This document shows positions 8,498 to 16,304 of a DNA stretch of 35,608 nucleotides, one piece after another. The notes beneath the pieces are model-generated. The model searched no databases, was not told where the DNA came from, and saw only the letters and a program-made list of their open reading frames with translations. The position numbers and the translations under genes were made by a program. The stretch comes from Candidatus Methylomirabilis sp. (GTDB lineage: Bacteria > Muiribacteriota > Ozemobacteria > Ozemobacterales > Ozemobacteraceae), in contig DYKG01000034.1 of NCBI GenBank assembly GCA_020722725.1, forward strand, positions 1 through 35,608, written 5' to 3'. The first letter of the stretch is position 1; every line of letters begins with the position of its first letter.

Positions 8498-11425
8498 ATG
8501 AATAAATCAGGCATTTTCTCAGGCATTTACCGAAGCTATATTGCAGGCTCAAAAAGAGAAACCAGGCATTCGGGCATTGTTTTTGGTCTGATTTGTTCAA
8601 TTTTTCTGATTTTCCTTATCGGCGGCGGTTTTTTAACCCCCCTTGAAGACTATTGCACCACTCTGATTTATCAATATGGATATACAGAGCCCGAGGTACA
8701 GAGTCGGATTTTTATCGCCAAAAAAGATCAGGCAACCTCGGAATTGCTTGGCAAAAACCCGGGCCGGGAAGAATTTTCTTCATTGTTTGAATTGCTTGGC
8801 CAGGCGCAGCAGTTAAAACGTCGCGGTGGCGGAAAAGCCAGGCCTTTTAAATTTTTCTCACTGAAGTTTGGGTTGTTTGAAGATGTTAGGAACCCAATTG
8901 TTAGAAACAGTTTGACCGATTTTAGCGGAGTAACTGAAAAAATTGCTGCGTTTTTCGATGAAAACCCTCAGGCAGAGGGCTATCGCAGTCTGGTTCTGAT
9001 TGAATCGCTGCTTTTTGCCTACAAGTCAGGAAACGTTATGCGAACCTTTGCCGGCCCAAAGGGGCCTTTTATCATGCCTAGCCTTGGGTTGATGCAGTTT
9101 GAAGACCTTGTAGTGTGGGTCGACCTTGATAAGCATTATAAAACCAATCGCAAAAGGGCAAGTGAAAACAAGCCTCCTTATTACCCCACCATTGATGATA
9201 TTGCCACCTTGGCAAAAGAAGGCTCTGTGGAATTTGAGGAAAACCAGAGAATTGTTGATAATCTGTTGCAGCGCTGGCAGATTTTTTTCGAAAAGCTTTT
9301 CAAGGCCAGCCTCGGCATTAGATTTGAGTTCATGCCCGAGAAAAACTGCCTTTTTGAAATTGCTCTTATGAATGTGTTTGAGCCGCTGTCTCCAACTTAT
9401 TATGTTGATTCTTCTTCAGTCATCGCATTCGACTTCATTCTTCAGGGAATTAAGAGCGAAGAAACTGATAAGAAGCTGCAGGAGGCTATTGCAAACTCCA
9501 AATCACAGGTTGTTCTCGCTGCGCACACCAAACTCGAAGAGGAATATGAAACCGATCATGAATCCTACAGTCTTGAGAAAAAAATGATCGACAGTTACTG
9601 TAAAAAAAAGTTGGTTACCCGGGTAATCACGCCCGATCAGAGGTTCATTGCATCTGCTTCACATCTGGGAATGATCGATATAAGCACCGGTAACAAAAGC
9701 TTTGTTACCCAGGTTCCAGTCTTTTCCATTGTGCCCGAAAAACAGAAACTCGAACCGTCCTTTGCTCTGGTTACCGCCATGGCCGCATTGGAAAATGAAA
9801 AACCAACCGGGGCAACTTTCAGCTATCTGGCTGAAATGTACGATGCCCTCAAAAATGCTTACCCGGCAGTTGTGTCAGGAACTTTTAAAGGTCCGCTTAA
9901 AATACTCGACAATGAAATTCCGGTAGATGAAAACGGCAGGCTCTATTTGAAATACTACGGTTCTAGCAGTAAGAACAGGTTCAGAAAGGCAGCCATACCC
10001 TCCGTTTCTTTCTTTGAATGCTTTACCGCTGACTTTCTGGAAAAAGCTGTCCGAAATCCCAGTCCGGTTTCTCGCAAGCGTCTGGAACGGGCGCACAGCC
10101 GTACCATGAACCCGAATACCAACAAGGGTGGCAAAGTTGTTCTGGTCGGCCCGTTTGAAATGAGTGATTTTGACTTTTATCCAACCCCCTTGAGCATGAG
10201 AACCCCTTTCGTGATTCAGAACGACCCGTTGATGGGTATCGAAATTCATGCCAATGCCGTTATTAACATTCTCAATCGAGATTATCTACGGCATCCTGAT
10301 CTCTGGCAGACTATGTTTGCAATTATCGCCACCAGTCTTTTGCTGGGGCTGATTCTAGATTTTATTTCGCCCTTTCTCGGCGCTTTGATAACCCTGTTTT
10401 TCATGGCTGCAGCAACCAAATACGCTTCTTTTTCCTACCACCAGCTGGGCCATGTTTTCAATTTTTCTGCCCTTTTGATCGGATATCCCACCATCTGGAC
10501 GTTGGCTACCCTCACCAACTACCTTAGACAGAGGGCGCAGGCTCAAAACACCAAAAATATGTTTTCGCGATTCGTCGCGGCAGATGTTGTGCAATACATG
10601 CTTGAAAATCCTGAACTTGTCAGACCTGGCGGCCAGAAAGTCGAGTTGACCATATTTTTCTCTGACGTTGCCGGCTTTACTTCCATTTCCGAAGCCCTGA
10701 CACCTGAGGAACTGGTTGTTCTGCTCAATGAATACCTTGGTGCAATGACCGACCTGCTTTTCGAATATGGAGGAACACTCGACAAGTTCATCGGTGACGC
10801 GGTAATGGCATTCTGGAATTATCCAAAAGAACAGCATGACCACGCAGAAAGAGCATGTCTGTGCGCTCTGGCAATGCAGAAAAAAATTCACGAGCTGCAA
10901 TTAGGCTGGGCTGCTCGCGGCCTTCCCAAAGTTTCGGCACGTGCCGGAGTTAACACTGCCGGCGTTGTTGTTGGTTACATGGGCTCAAACAAAGCGCAGA
11001 TGAACTTTACCTGTATGGGCGATGGAGTAAATCTTGCATCACGTCTCGAAGGCGCAAACAAGGAATATGGCACCGCGCTCATGGTCAGCGACGCAACCTA
11101 TCAAAGGGCTAAGAATAAAGTAACTGCAAGATTTCTTGATTTTCTCGCCGTTAAGGGCAAAAAAGAACCGGTCAAAGTCCATGAACTGGTCTGCATCAAA
11201 GGACAGGAACCGCCTGACTGGGCCGAACTTTCTGATATGTACAACGCCGCCATTCAATTGCATCTCGATCGAAAATGGGAAGAGGCCATCGCTACCTTCG
11301 AGAAAATACTGACCCGCTGGCCCGATGATGGCCCCAGTCAAACTTACCTGCAGCGCTGCCATGAATACATGCAGAATCCACCCCCTGAAGGATGGGATGG
11401 ACGCTATATTCTTACCCACAAATAA
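8498..11425 (+). CDS. CHASE2-domain class III adenylate cyclase with C-terminal TPR
   Basis: The 975-residue protein is preceded by GAGGTAGG. A membrane helix at residues 26-44 is followed by a long extracytoplasmic region whose last part ('DNEIPVDENGRLYLKYYG', 'VVLVGPFE', 'MGIEIHANAVINILN') is characteristic of CHASE2 sensors. Three membrane helices follow between about 600 and 680. The cyclase domain (about 715-890) keeps metal-binding Asp723 ('FFSDVAGFTSIS') and Asp767 ('LDKFIGDAVMAFW'). Lys763 is as expected for ATP rather than GTP, and 'MGDGVNLASRLEG' supplies the other catalytic residues. A TPR-like helix pair ends the protein. It should make cAMP in response to an external signal. The extracytoplasmic part is longer than a plain CHASE2 domain. 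It is the third gene of the DUF4912-GH57 operon. Confidence 0.92.
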   Translation: MNKSGIFSGIYRSYIAGSKRETRHSGIVFGLICSIFLIFLIGGGFLTPLEDYCTTLIYQYGYTEPEVQSRIFIAKKDQATSELLGKNPGREEFSSLFELLGQAQQLKRRGGGKARPFKFFSLKFGLFEDVRNPIVRNSLTDFSGVTEKIAAFFDENPQAEGYRSLVLIESLLFAYKSGNVMRTFAGPKGPFIMPSLGLMQFEDLVVWVDLDKHYKTNRKRASENKPPYYPTIDDIATLAKEGSVEFEENQRIVDNLLQRWQIFFEKLFKASLGIRFEFMPEKNCLFEIALMNVFEPLSPTYYVDSSSVIAFDFILQGIKSEETDKKLQEAIANSKSQVVLAAHTKLEEEYETDHESYSLEKKMIDSYCKKKLVTRVITPDQRFIASASHLGMIDISTGNKSFVTQVPVFSIVPEKQKLEPSFALVTAMAALENEKPTGATFSYLAEMYDALKNAYPAVVSGTFKGPLKILDNEIPVDENGRLYLKYYGSSSKNRFRKAAIPSVSFFECFTADFLEKAVRNPSPVSRKRLERAHSRTMNPNTNKGGKVVLVGPFEMSDFDFYPTPLSMRTPFVIQNDPLMGIEIHANAVINILNRDYLRHPDLWQTMFAIIATSLLLGLILDFISPFLGALITLFFMAAATKYASFSYHQLGHVFNFSALLIGYPTIWTLATLTNYLRQRAQAQNTKNMFSRFVAADVVQYMLENPELVRPGGQKVELTIFFSDVAGFTSISEALTPEELVVLLNEYLGAMTDLLFEYGGTLDKFIGDAVMAFWNYPKEQHDHAERACLCALAMQKKIHELQLGWAARGLPKVSARAGVNTAGVVVGYMGSNKAQMNFTCMGDGVNLASRLEGANKEYGTALMVSDATYQRAKNKVTARFLDFLAVKGKKEPVKVHELVCIKGQEPPDWAELSDMYNAAIQLHLDRKWEEAIATFEKILTRWPDDGPSQTYLQRCHEYMQNPPPEGWDGRYILTHK

Positions 11426-11474
11426 TAATCATTTGATTTGTTCAAAAGAAAAAAATATCGATTTTTGTGGGTAA
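11412..11474. repeat. 11-bp perfect inverted repeat around the cyclase stop codon
   Basis: TTACCCACAAA (11412-11422) is the exact reverse complement of TTTGTGGGTAA (11464-11474), with a 41-base AT-rich loop. The left arm covers the last codons of the cyclase gene. There is no T-run after the right arm, so it is not a standard terminator. It could protect the 3' end of the mRNA or be a protein-binding site in front of the RNase D gene. Confidence 0.5.
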
Positions 11475-11527
11475 ACTATGATAATTAAGTATTGTCATTC
11501 ACATTTTATTTATTGCACAGGTCATTG

Positions 11528-12757
11528 ATGAAAATTAAATTTGATCCTCAGCCATTGATCGAAAAAACTGAATTGATTGAAGACGAAGATGGGCTGAGCC
11601 GCTTTTTTGCCGCACTGAAAAATGCAGATATCGTTGCAGTTGATATCGAATCTGCCGGATTTTATAAATATTATTCCCGCGTAAACCTGATTCAGGTCGC
11701 CTCTAGGAAGCATCGGGCAATTATTGACCCACAGAAAATCAAAGATTTTACCGCATTTCGCGATTTCTGCAGAGAAGCAGAGTGCACTTGGATTTTTCAC
11801 GGCGGCGATTATGACATTTCAATGCTCGCCCGCGACCTGGAGGTTTTCATTCCCGGAATGTTCGATACCCGAAAAGCTGCTGAATTTCTCGGCATGAATG
11901 AACTTGGGCTTCGCTCTTTAACCGAAAAATACTTTGGTTTTTCCCTCGATAAAAAGCTGCAACGCTGTGACTGGTCGCGTCGCCCGCTTACTCCGGCAAT
12001 GTGTGAGTATGCGATTCTCGATGCTATTTGCCTGGTTCCGATTTATGATCTGATGGTCAAAGAACTTGAAGAACTCGATCGCCTTGGCTGGGTCAGGGAA
12101 GAATGTGACTTTGTCGCTGCCGAGTCGAGAAAAGCAAAAGAAAACAACCATAATGACCCCTATGCCTTTAAAATCAAGGGCTCTTCAAGACTGTCTGCCA
12201 GATCGATGGCGGTTTTGCGTGAAGTATGGCGATTGCGCGAAAATATTTCTGAGCGAATTGACCGCGCTCCTTTCATGGTTTTGAGCAACCAGGCTTTAAT
12301 TGACATTGCCAGACAAATGCCGCGCTCAATCTCAGGGCTATCGGTAATCAAAACGATCGGCCGGGAATTTCTCAATCGCCATGCAAACGAACTGCAATCT
12401 GCCGTCAGAGCCGGGCTAGAAGCTTCTCTCGACGATATTGATCCACCTGCCAGAGTTAGAAATCGTGAAATATTGTTGACAGCCTGGGAAGGCGAACTGG
12501 CCAAATCTTTGCGCGAATTGCGTGATGATCTGGCGAATCGGCTTGGAATAGCAGCCTCTTTATTGGCACCATCCCATGCAATTTATGACCTTGCCAGGCT
12601 TCGCCCGGCATCAATCGGTGAACTCAACGAGAGCGAAATCCTGCATAAATGGCAAATCAGGCTGCTGGCTGAAGATTTTATTCCGCTACTTCAGCAGGAG
12701 CCCCCTTTAGAAAGCAGAAAAAGTAGACGCAGAAGAAAGAGAAGACCTGGCAGCTGA
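11528..12757 (+). CDS. rnd: Ribonuclease D (DEDDy exonuclease with HRDC domain)
   Basis: The ATG at 11528 is preferred over a TTG at 11492 because the extra residues do not belong to the fold, giving a 409-residue protein. The exonuclease domain shows the DEDDy pattern: 'VAVDIESAG' with Asp39 and Glu41 (Exo I), 'WIFHGGDYDISML' (Exo II), and 'YAILDA' with the Tyr and final Asp (Exo III). An HRDC domain follows ('SARSMAVLREVWRLRENISERID...VLSNQALIDIARQMP'). RNase D trims 3' ends of tRNA precursors and other structured RNAs in the cytoplasm. The length is slightly above the Escherichia coli enzyme because of a second helical tail region ending in a very basic cluster (SRRRRKRRPGS) that may help RNA binding. 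The gene stands alone, 102 bp after the cyclase. Confidence 0.9.
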   Translation: MKIKFDPQPLIEKTELIEDEDGLSRFFAALKNADIVAVDIESAGFYKYYSRVNLIQVASRKHRAIIDPQKIKDFTAFRDFCREAECTWIFHGGDYDISMLARDLEVFIPGMFDTRKAAEFLGMNELGLRSLTEKYFGFSLDKKLQRCDWSRRPLTPAMCEYAILDAICLVPIYDLMVKELEELDRLGWVREECDFVAAESRKAKENNHNDPYAFKIKGSSRLSARSMAVLREVWRLRENISERIDRAPFMVLSNQALIDIARQMPRSISGLSVIKTIGREFLNRHANELQSAVRAGLEASLDDIDPPARVRNREILLTAWEGELAKSLRELRDDLANRLGIAASLLAPSHAIYDLARLRPASIGELNESEILHKWQIRLLAEDFIPLLQQEPPLESRKSRRRRKRRPGS

Positions 12758-12806
12758 TTTTCAGTTACAAAAAAAATGCGCTGATGTTGTTGTGTGAATG
12801 TTGCTT

Positions 12807-12845
12807 TTTTCGGGTTTTTCCGGTTATTTTCGGGTTTTTGCCGGT
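12807..12845. repeat. Imperfect tandem repeat (2 copies, about 20-bp period) upstream of the C25 peptidase promoter
   Basis: TTTTCGGGTTTTTCCGGT at 12807-12824 recurs at 12827-12845 with one added G. The copies lie on the same face of the helix, 35-75 bp upstream of the predicted -35 box, a typical place for an activator site. No known regulator motif is recognised. Confidence 0.5.
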
Positions 12846-12879
12846 GACCGTAACAAAAAAATAATTTTCAGTTTTGCCC

Positions 12880-12908
12880 TTGCGGGTTGGTGTACGGTTC
12901 CTTATAAT
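12880..12908 (+). promoter_or_regulatory. Promoter of the C25 peptidase gene
   Basis: A perfect TATAAT at 12903-12908 lies 17 bp after TTGCGG (12880-12885). The predicted leader is about 45 bases and ends in a strong Shine-Dalgarno sequence. The promoter lies inside an open frame that continues upstream to an ATG at 12798, which argues that this upstream start is not used. Confidence 0.65.
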
Positions 12909-12959
12909 ACCATCATATGGTCTTGTTTTAAGCATAAGTATTTAGAAGGAGGAAAGAGC

Positions 12960-14906
12960 TTGAGGCGTTATACTAGTTTGTTCGTTCTTTTTTGTGTGTT
13001 GGGATCCAGCGCATTTGCCGCCGGAATCAACGTTAGCAGCACCCGTGGTTTTACCACTACCCTGGACGTAGATTGTCCCAAAGTGAATTTTGGAGAAACA
13101 CAGGTTCTCGGAGCCAAAGCCATTACGGTAACCGCTCCCGAAGCCAGTCTTTCTTATGACAAAGATGCTCCCGCACTTCCCCGCTATACTGCAATGGTCA
13201 TGGTTGATCCGGTTAAACGCCCGGTTTTCCAGGTAACCAGCCTGCAGTCAGAAGTAATTGAACTCGATGCTCGCGTAGTCCCCTCAAAAGGCAACTTTTC
13301 GCGCGAAATCAGCCCTGACAGCGTTCCTTTTAACTTCGGCGAAGTTTATGGCAAAGATGCATGGTATCCTTCTGATGACGAAATGGTCACCATGGGCGAA
13401 CCTTTCATCTTCCGCGAAATTCGTGGTGTAAATCTGGTTGTTAATCCGGTTCAGTATAACCCGGTTCAGAATAAAATCAGAGTTCATCGCAAACTTCAGG
13501 TTGCAATAAGGGCTGACGAACAGCCTTCTAAAAACGTTATCACCAAATCGGCCCCGATCAGCAAAGTTTTCGAACCTATTTACAAAAATACTTTTGTAAA
13601 CTTTGATCAGGCTGCCAAACGTCTGCCCCGCCTCGACGAACAGGGTCGCCTCCTGATCATCTGCTTCGATGAATTCATGGATGCCATGAAACCTTTCATC
13701 GACTGGAAAAAGAAAATCGGTATCGACGTGAAAATGGTTCCGGTTAGTGAAGCTGGCAAGACCAATGACGAAATCAAAGCCTTCATCCAGGAAGAATTCA
13801 ATCAGGGCGGCCTCACCAACATTATGCTGGTTGGCGACTCTGCACAGATTCCGACCAACAAAGGCGTAAAAGAACGAGCCGATTCTGACCCCTGCTATAC
13901 CAAGCTCGCCGGTGACGACCATGTGCCGGATGCAATCATCAGCCGTCTGTCAGCTGAAAATAAAGACCAGGTTGCCTATCAGGTTGCCAAGTTCGTCAGC
14001 TATGAACAGTTCCCGACTGCTGATACCGCATGGTATTCAAAAGGCGTTGGCATCGCTTCTGCCGAAGGCAGTCCCGCTGACAAGGTTTACATGGAAGAAA
14101 ATCGCCAGGCTCTTCTCGGCGCCATGTTCAAACACGTTGACCAGATTTATGATCCCGGCGCTTCCAAAGCCAAAGTTGCCGAAGTTGTTAACGAAGGCCG
14201 CAGCCTGATCAATTATCTTGGCCATGGCTCAAGCACCAGCTGGGGCACCACCCGTTTCAACAATACTGATGCTTCTAACCTGAACAATGGTTGGAAACAG
14301 CCGATCATCTTCGACGTGGCCTGCGTAAACGGCAAATTCGTGAACTTCACCTGCTTCGGCGAAGCGTGGATGCGCTCTGGCAATATCGAAAAACCCGCCG
14401 GCGCCGTAACCTATATGGGTTCCAGCACCAATATGCAGTGGGTTCCCCCGATTAAGGTTCAGGAAGAAATCAACAAAGAATCAATCGCCAAAGAAGTTTA
14501 CAAAACTGTCGGCGGCATCTTCACCAATGGCATCATCAAGGGTCTCGAAATCTATGGAACTACTCCCAGCGGTTCTGGCGTTATGATGTATGAACAGTGG
14601 CATATTTTCGGCGACAGCACTCTTCTGTGCCGCTTCAAAGCCCCGGTAAAAATTGGTTCTGACGCTAAAGCCGTTCGCAACGATGACAACGTTACCGTAA
14701 CCGTAAACGTTGTTGACGAAGCCGGCAAAGCTATCAGCAATGCTCGCGTAACCGTTTACACCGAAGGCGTTGAAAATGTTAAAGTTGCTACCACTAACGA
14801 CAACGGCGAAGCAGTTGTTACCATGCCCAAAGAAATGACTGAAGGCTACGTAACTGTAATCGGCGCCGATGTGATCCCGGTTGTTGATCAGAAAATCGCT
14901 TTCTGA
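12960..14906 (+). CDS. Gingipain-like C25 family cysteine peptidase, secreted
   Basis: TTG at 12960 is taken as the start because AAGGAGG (12946-12952) lies seven bases upstream and the translation then begins with a signal peptide (LRRYTSLFVLFCVLGSSAFA). The frame is open to an ATG at 12798, but that stretch contains the promoter. The 648-residue protein has a propeptide-like beta-rich N-terminal part, then a C25 catalytic domain. Predicted catalytic His422 lies in 'INYLGHGSSTSWG' and Cys455 in 'IFDVACVNGKF'. Their 33-residue spacing is the same as in RgpB. An Ig-like domain forms the C-terminus ('NVTVTVNVVDEAGKAISNARVTVYTEG'). No type IX sorting domain is recognised. Codon use is richer in C-ending codons (AAC, ATC, TTC, GGC) than in the neighbours, as in highly expressed genes. 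It is flanked by its own promoter and terminator. Confidence 0.9.
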   Translation: MRRYTSLFVLFCVLGSSAFAAGINVSSTRGFTTTLDVDCPKVNFGETQVLGAKAITVTAPEASLSYDKDAPALPRYTAMVMVDPVKRPVFQVTSLQSEVIELDARVVPSKGNFSREISPDSVPFNFGEVYGKDAWYPSDDEMVTMGEPFIFREIRGVNLVVNPVQYNPVQNKIRVHRKLQVAIRADEQPSKNVITKSAPISKVFEPIYKNTFVNFDQAAKRLPRLDEQGRLLIICFDEFMDAMKPFIDWKKKIGIDVKMVPVSEAGKTNDEIKAFIQEEFNQGGLTNIMLVGDSAQIPTNKGVKERADSDPCYTKLAGDDHVPDAIISRLSAENKDQVAYQVAKFVSYEQFPTADTAWYSKGVGIASAEGSPADKVYMEENRQALLGAMFKHVDQIYDPGASKAKVAEVVNEGRSLINYLGHGSSTSWGTTRFNNTDASNLNNGWKQPIIFDVACVNGKFVNFTCFGEAWMRSGNIEKPAGAVTYMGSSTNMQWVPPIKVQEEINKESIAKEVYKTVGGIFTNGIIKGLEIYGTTPSGSGVMMYEQWHIFGDSTLLCRFKAPVKIGSDAKAVRNDDNVTVTVNVVDEAGKAISNARVTVYTEGVENVKVATTNDNGEAVVTMPKEMTEGYVTVIGADVIPVVDQKIAF

Positions 14907-14925
14907 TAAGCCCCCGAAAAAAATG

Positions 14926-14953
14926 GCCGTTCCAGCTGGAGCGGCTTTTTTTT
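14926..14953 (+). terminator. Rho-independent terminator of the C25 peptidase gene
   Basis: The stem GCCGTTCC/GGAGCGGC (8 bp with one G-U pair) has an AGCT loop and is followed by eight T residues. It begins 20 bases after the stop codon. This supports a monocistronic transcript. Confidence 0.9.
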
Positions 14954-15200
14954 GCGTTTTTCCATGCTCTGAAAATTTATACAAAGGCTCATTGAAAAAT
15001 TCATGTTTTTAAACGAATCACAGAAGAAATATTCGTAAGGGCCGACCACCGTGTCGGCCCGTCTCAGATAGTTCTATACGTGGTAATTTAATGTGATGGG
15101 TATTATCTCAAAATTGCCTCAAAAGAATGATTGAAATGCTTACCGGATGCTGACCAGGCAGGCATGACATTTGTGGATTCTGGGATGACTTATGGAAACC
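14954..15200. other. Gene-free gap between the C25 peptidase terminator and the pgpA terminator
   Basis: No ORF with a ribosome site is seen on either strand. The only clear structure is the GC-rich hairpin at 15039-15060. The text around it ('tgtggattctgggatgac') resembles degenerate intergenic repeats of many genomes, but no family can be named. Confidence 0.5.
15039..15060. repeat. GC-rich perfect hairpin, possible REP-like element
   Basis: GGGCCGAC (15039-15046) and GTCGGCCC (15053-15060) form a perfect 8-bp stem with a CACCGT loop. It stands in an otherwise AT-rich gap between two convergent transcription units that each already have a terminator. No T-run follows on either strand. Compact GC-rich palindromes like this are often dispersed repeats; copies elsewhere in the genome cannot be checked here. 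Confidence 0.5.
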
Positions 15201-15227
15201 AAAAAAGCCAGCGCAAAAGCTGGTTTT
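15201..15227 (-). terminator. Rho-independent terminator of the rimO-pgsA-pgpA operon
   Basis: On the minus strand AAAACCAGC and GCTGGCTTTTTT pair around a TTTTGC loop, with the T-run forming the 3' end. It lies three bases after the pgpA stop, closing the operon. Confidence 0.85.
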
Positions 15228-15229
15228 GC

Positions 15230-15733
15230 CTAAAAAATCCCACGTAAAACCAGCAATCTTAGAATAAAATTGGTAATCATGCCAGCCGCCAGGTCGTCGG
15301 CCAGAATCCCGGTTCCACCTCGGAAGGTTTGGAATAAGTTGATGGGAAAAGGCTTCAGAATATCAAGTAATCTGAAAATGATAAGGCCGCAAATAATGGC
15401 ACCCCAGCCAATTTCCCCGATGAAAATCAACGAAATCCACATTCCAGCGGCTTCGTCAATGACGATTTCCTCAGGATCCTTTGACCGCAGAATCTTTTCA
15501 ATCTTTTCTGAAATTCCGATAGCAAGCAGGATAAAGATGAAAACCGCGCATCCCTGTGCAAGGTTGCTTAAATCACGGCAAATATAATAAAGCAAAATAC
15601 CCGAAAGGCTACCGAAAGTGCCCGGTGCTTTGGGCAGATAGCCCAGGCCAAAACAGCTTCCCAATAGTTTCAGGGCTTCTGTTCCGGTTGTGCTACTGAT
15701 CCAGGTGGTTCCAATTTTTTTTGAAATAGTCAT
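15230..15733 (-). CDS. pgpA: Phosphatidylglycerophosphatase A
   Basis: The ATG at 15733 gives 167 residues, close to the known family length. A TTG at 15763 would add ten residues. PgpA landmarks are present in order: 'GLGYLPKAPGTFGSL' (29-43), 'DPEEIVIDEAAGMW' (86-99), 'FRLLDILKPFPI' (120-131) and 'RGGTGILADDLAAG' (138-151). The acidic residues of these motifs are those expected for metal-dependent removal of phosphate from phosphatidylglycerol phosphate at the inner membrane. Hydrophobic segments fit a membrane protein. The start overlaps the end of pgsA by 41 bases, and the two enzymes perform consecutive steps of phosphatidylglycerol synthesis, which supports co-expression. Confidence 0.93.
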   Translation of the reverse strand: MTISKKIGTTWISSTTGTEALKLLGSCFGLGYLPKAPGTFGSLSGILLYYICRDLSNLAQGCAVFIFILLAIGISEKIEKILRSKDPEEIVIDEAAGMWISLIFIGEIGWGAIICGLIIFRLLDILKPFPINLFQTFRGGTGILADDLAAGMITNFILRLLVLRGIF

Positions 15734-16304
15734 AGCCTGAGTAAATGGTAGAAATTGCGGCAATTCCCATCAATAGTTGAATCGCCTGAGAATAATAACG
15801 ATCTAGAAATTCAAGATAAACGTTCATTTCATAACTTGCAAAGATTATTTTGGCGCTGATCAGAGTCAGGGCAGTAATGATAGCAGTTAACTGTGCGGTG
15901 GTCTTTAGTTTGCCGGCGCTGCTGGCATCTATGACTCGCCCCTTTTCGGCACAGACCAGACGAAGACCGGTAACCGCAAATTCCCTGGCAATTATAATTA
16001 CTGCCATCCAGCCAGCAGTATGGGTGATTGGCCGGTATTCGACCATCATTATCAGAGCAGTCGAAACCAGAAGCTTGTCGGCAATCGGATCCATGAACCG
16101 GCCAAGCGTAGTTACCTGCTGGTAACGTCTTGCAAGATAACCGTCATAGTAGTCGGTAATTGCCGCAATTAAAAAAATAATGGTTGCGATTACTTTTCCC
16201 CAGTCCCCGGCAAGTTCTGAACCGGGATTTTTCCAAGAGAATGCCAGGATGAAAAAGGGGATCGCGACAACGCGCATCAGGGTTAATTTGGTGGCTAAAT
16301 TCAT
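15693..16304 (-). CDS. pgsA: CDP-diacylglycerol-glycerol-3-phosphate 3-phosphatidyltransferase
   Basis: The 203-residue membrane protein contains the full CDP-alcohol phosphotransferase signature: Asp51, Asp54-Gly55, Ala58-Arg59, Gly68, Asp72 and Asp76 in 'TDYYDGYLARR...LGRFMDPIADK'. It makes phosphatidylglycerol phosphate from CDP-diacylglycerol and glycerol-3-phosphate. Several hydrophobic helices surround the motif, as in the family. Its ATG overlaps the rimO stop (ATGA), and pgpA, which encodes the next enzyme of the pathway, overlaps its 3' end. Other CDP-alcohol transferases share the motif, but the length and the pgpA neighbour favour PgsA. Confidence 0.93.
   Translation of the reverse strand: MNLATKLTLMRVVAIPFFILAFSWKNPGSELAGDWGKVIATIIFLIAAITDYYDGYLARRYQQVTTLGRFMDPIADKLLVSTALIMMVEYRPITHTAGWMAVIIIAREFAVTGLRLVCAEKGRVIDASSAGKLKTTAQLTAIITALTLISAKIIFASYEMNVYLEFLDRYYSQAIQLLMGIAAISTIYSGYDYFKKNWNHLDQ

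Noticed and set aside
12798..12959. 54-codon N-terminal extension of the C25 peptidase from an ATG
   Set aside because: It contains the promoter, leader and Shine-Dalgarno sequence of the gene, and the signal peptide starts at the TTG at 12960.
13284..13922. 212-residue minus-strand frame inside the C25 peptidase gene
   Set aside because: It is an antisense shadow produced by biased codon use in the peptidase gene; the peptidase frame shows conserved motifs and a signal peptide.
15039..15060. GC-rich hairpin as a transcription terminator
   Set aside because: No T-run follows on either strand, and both neighbouring genes already have good terminators.
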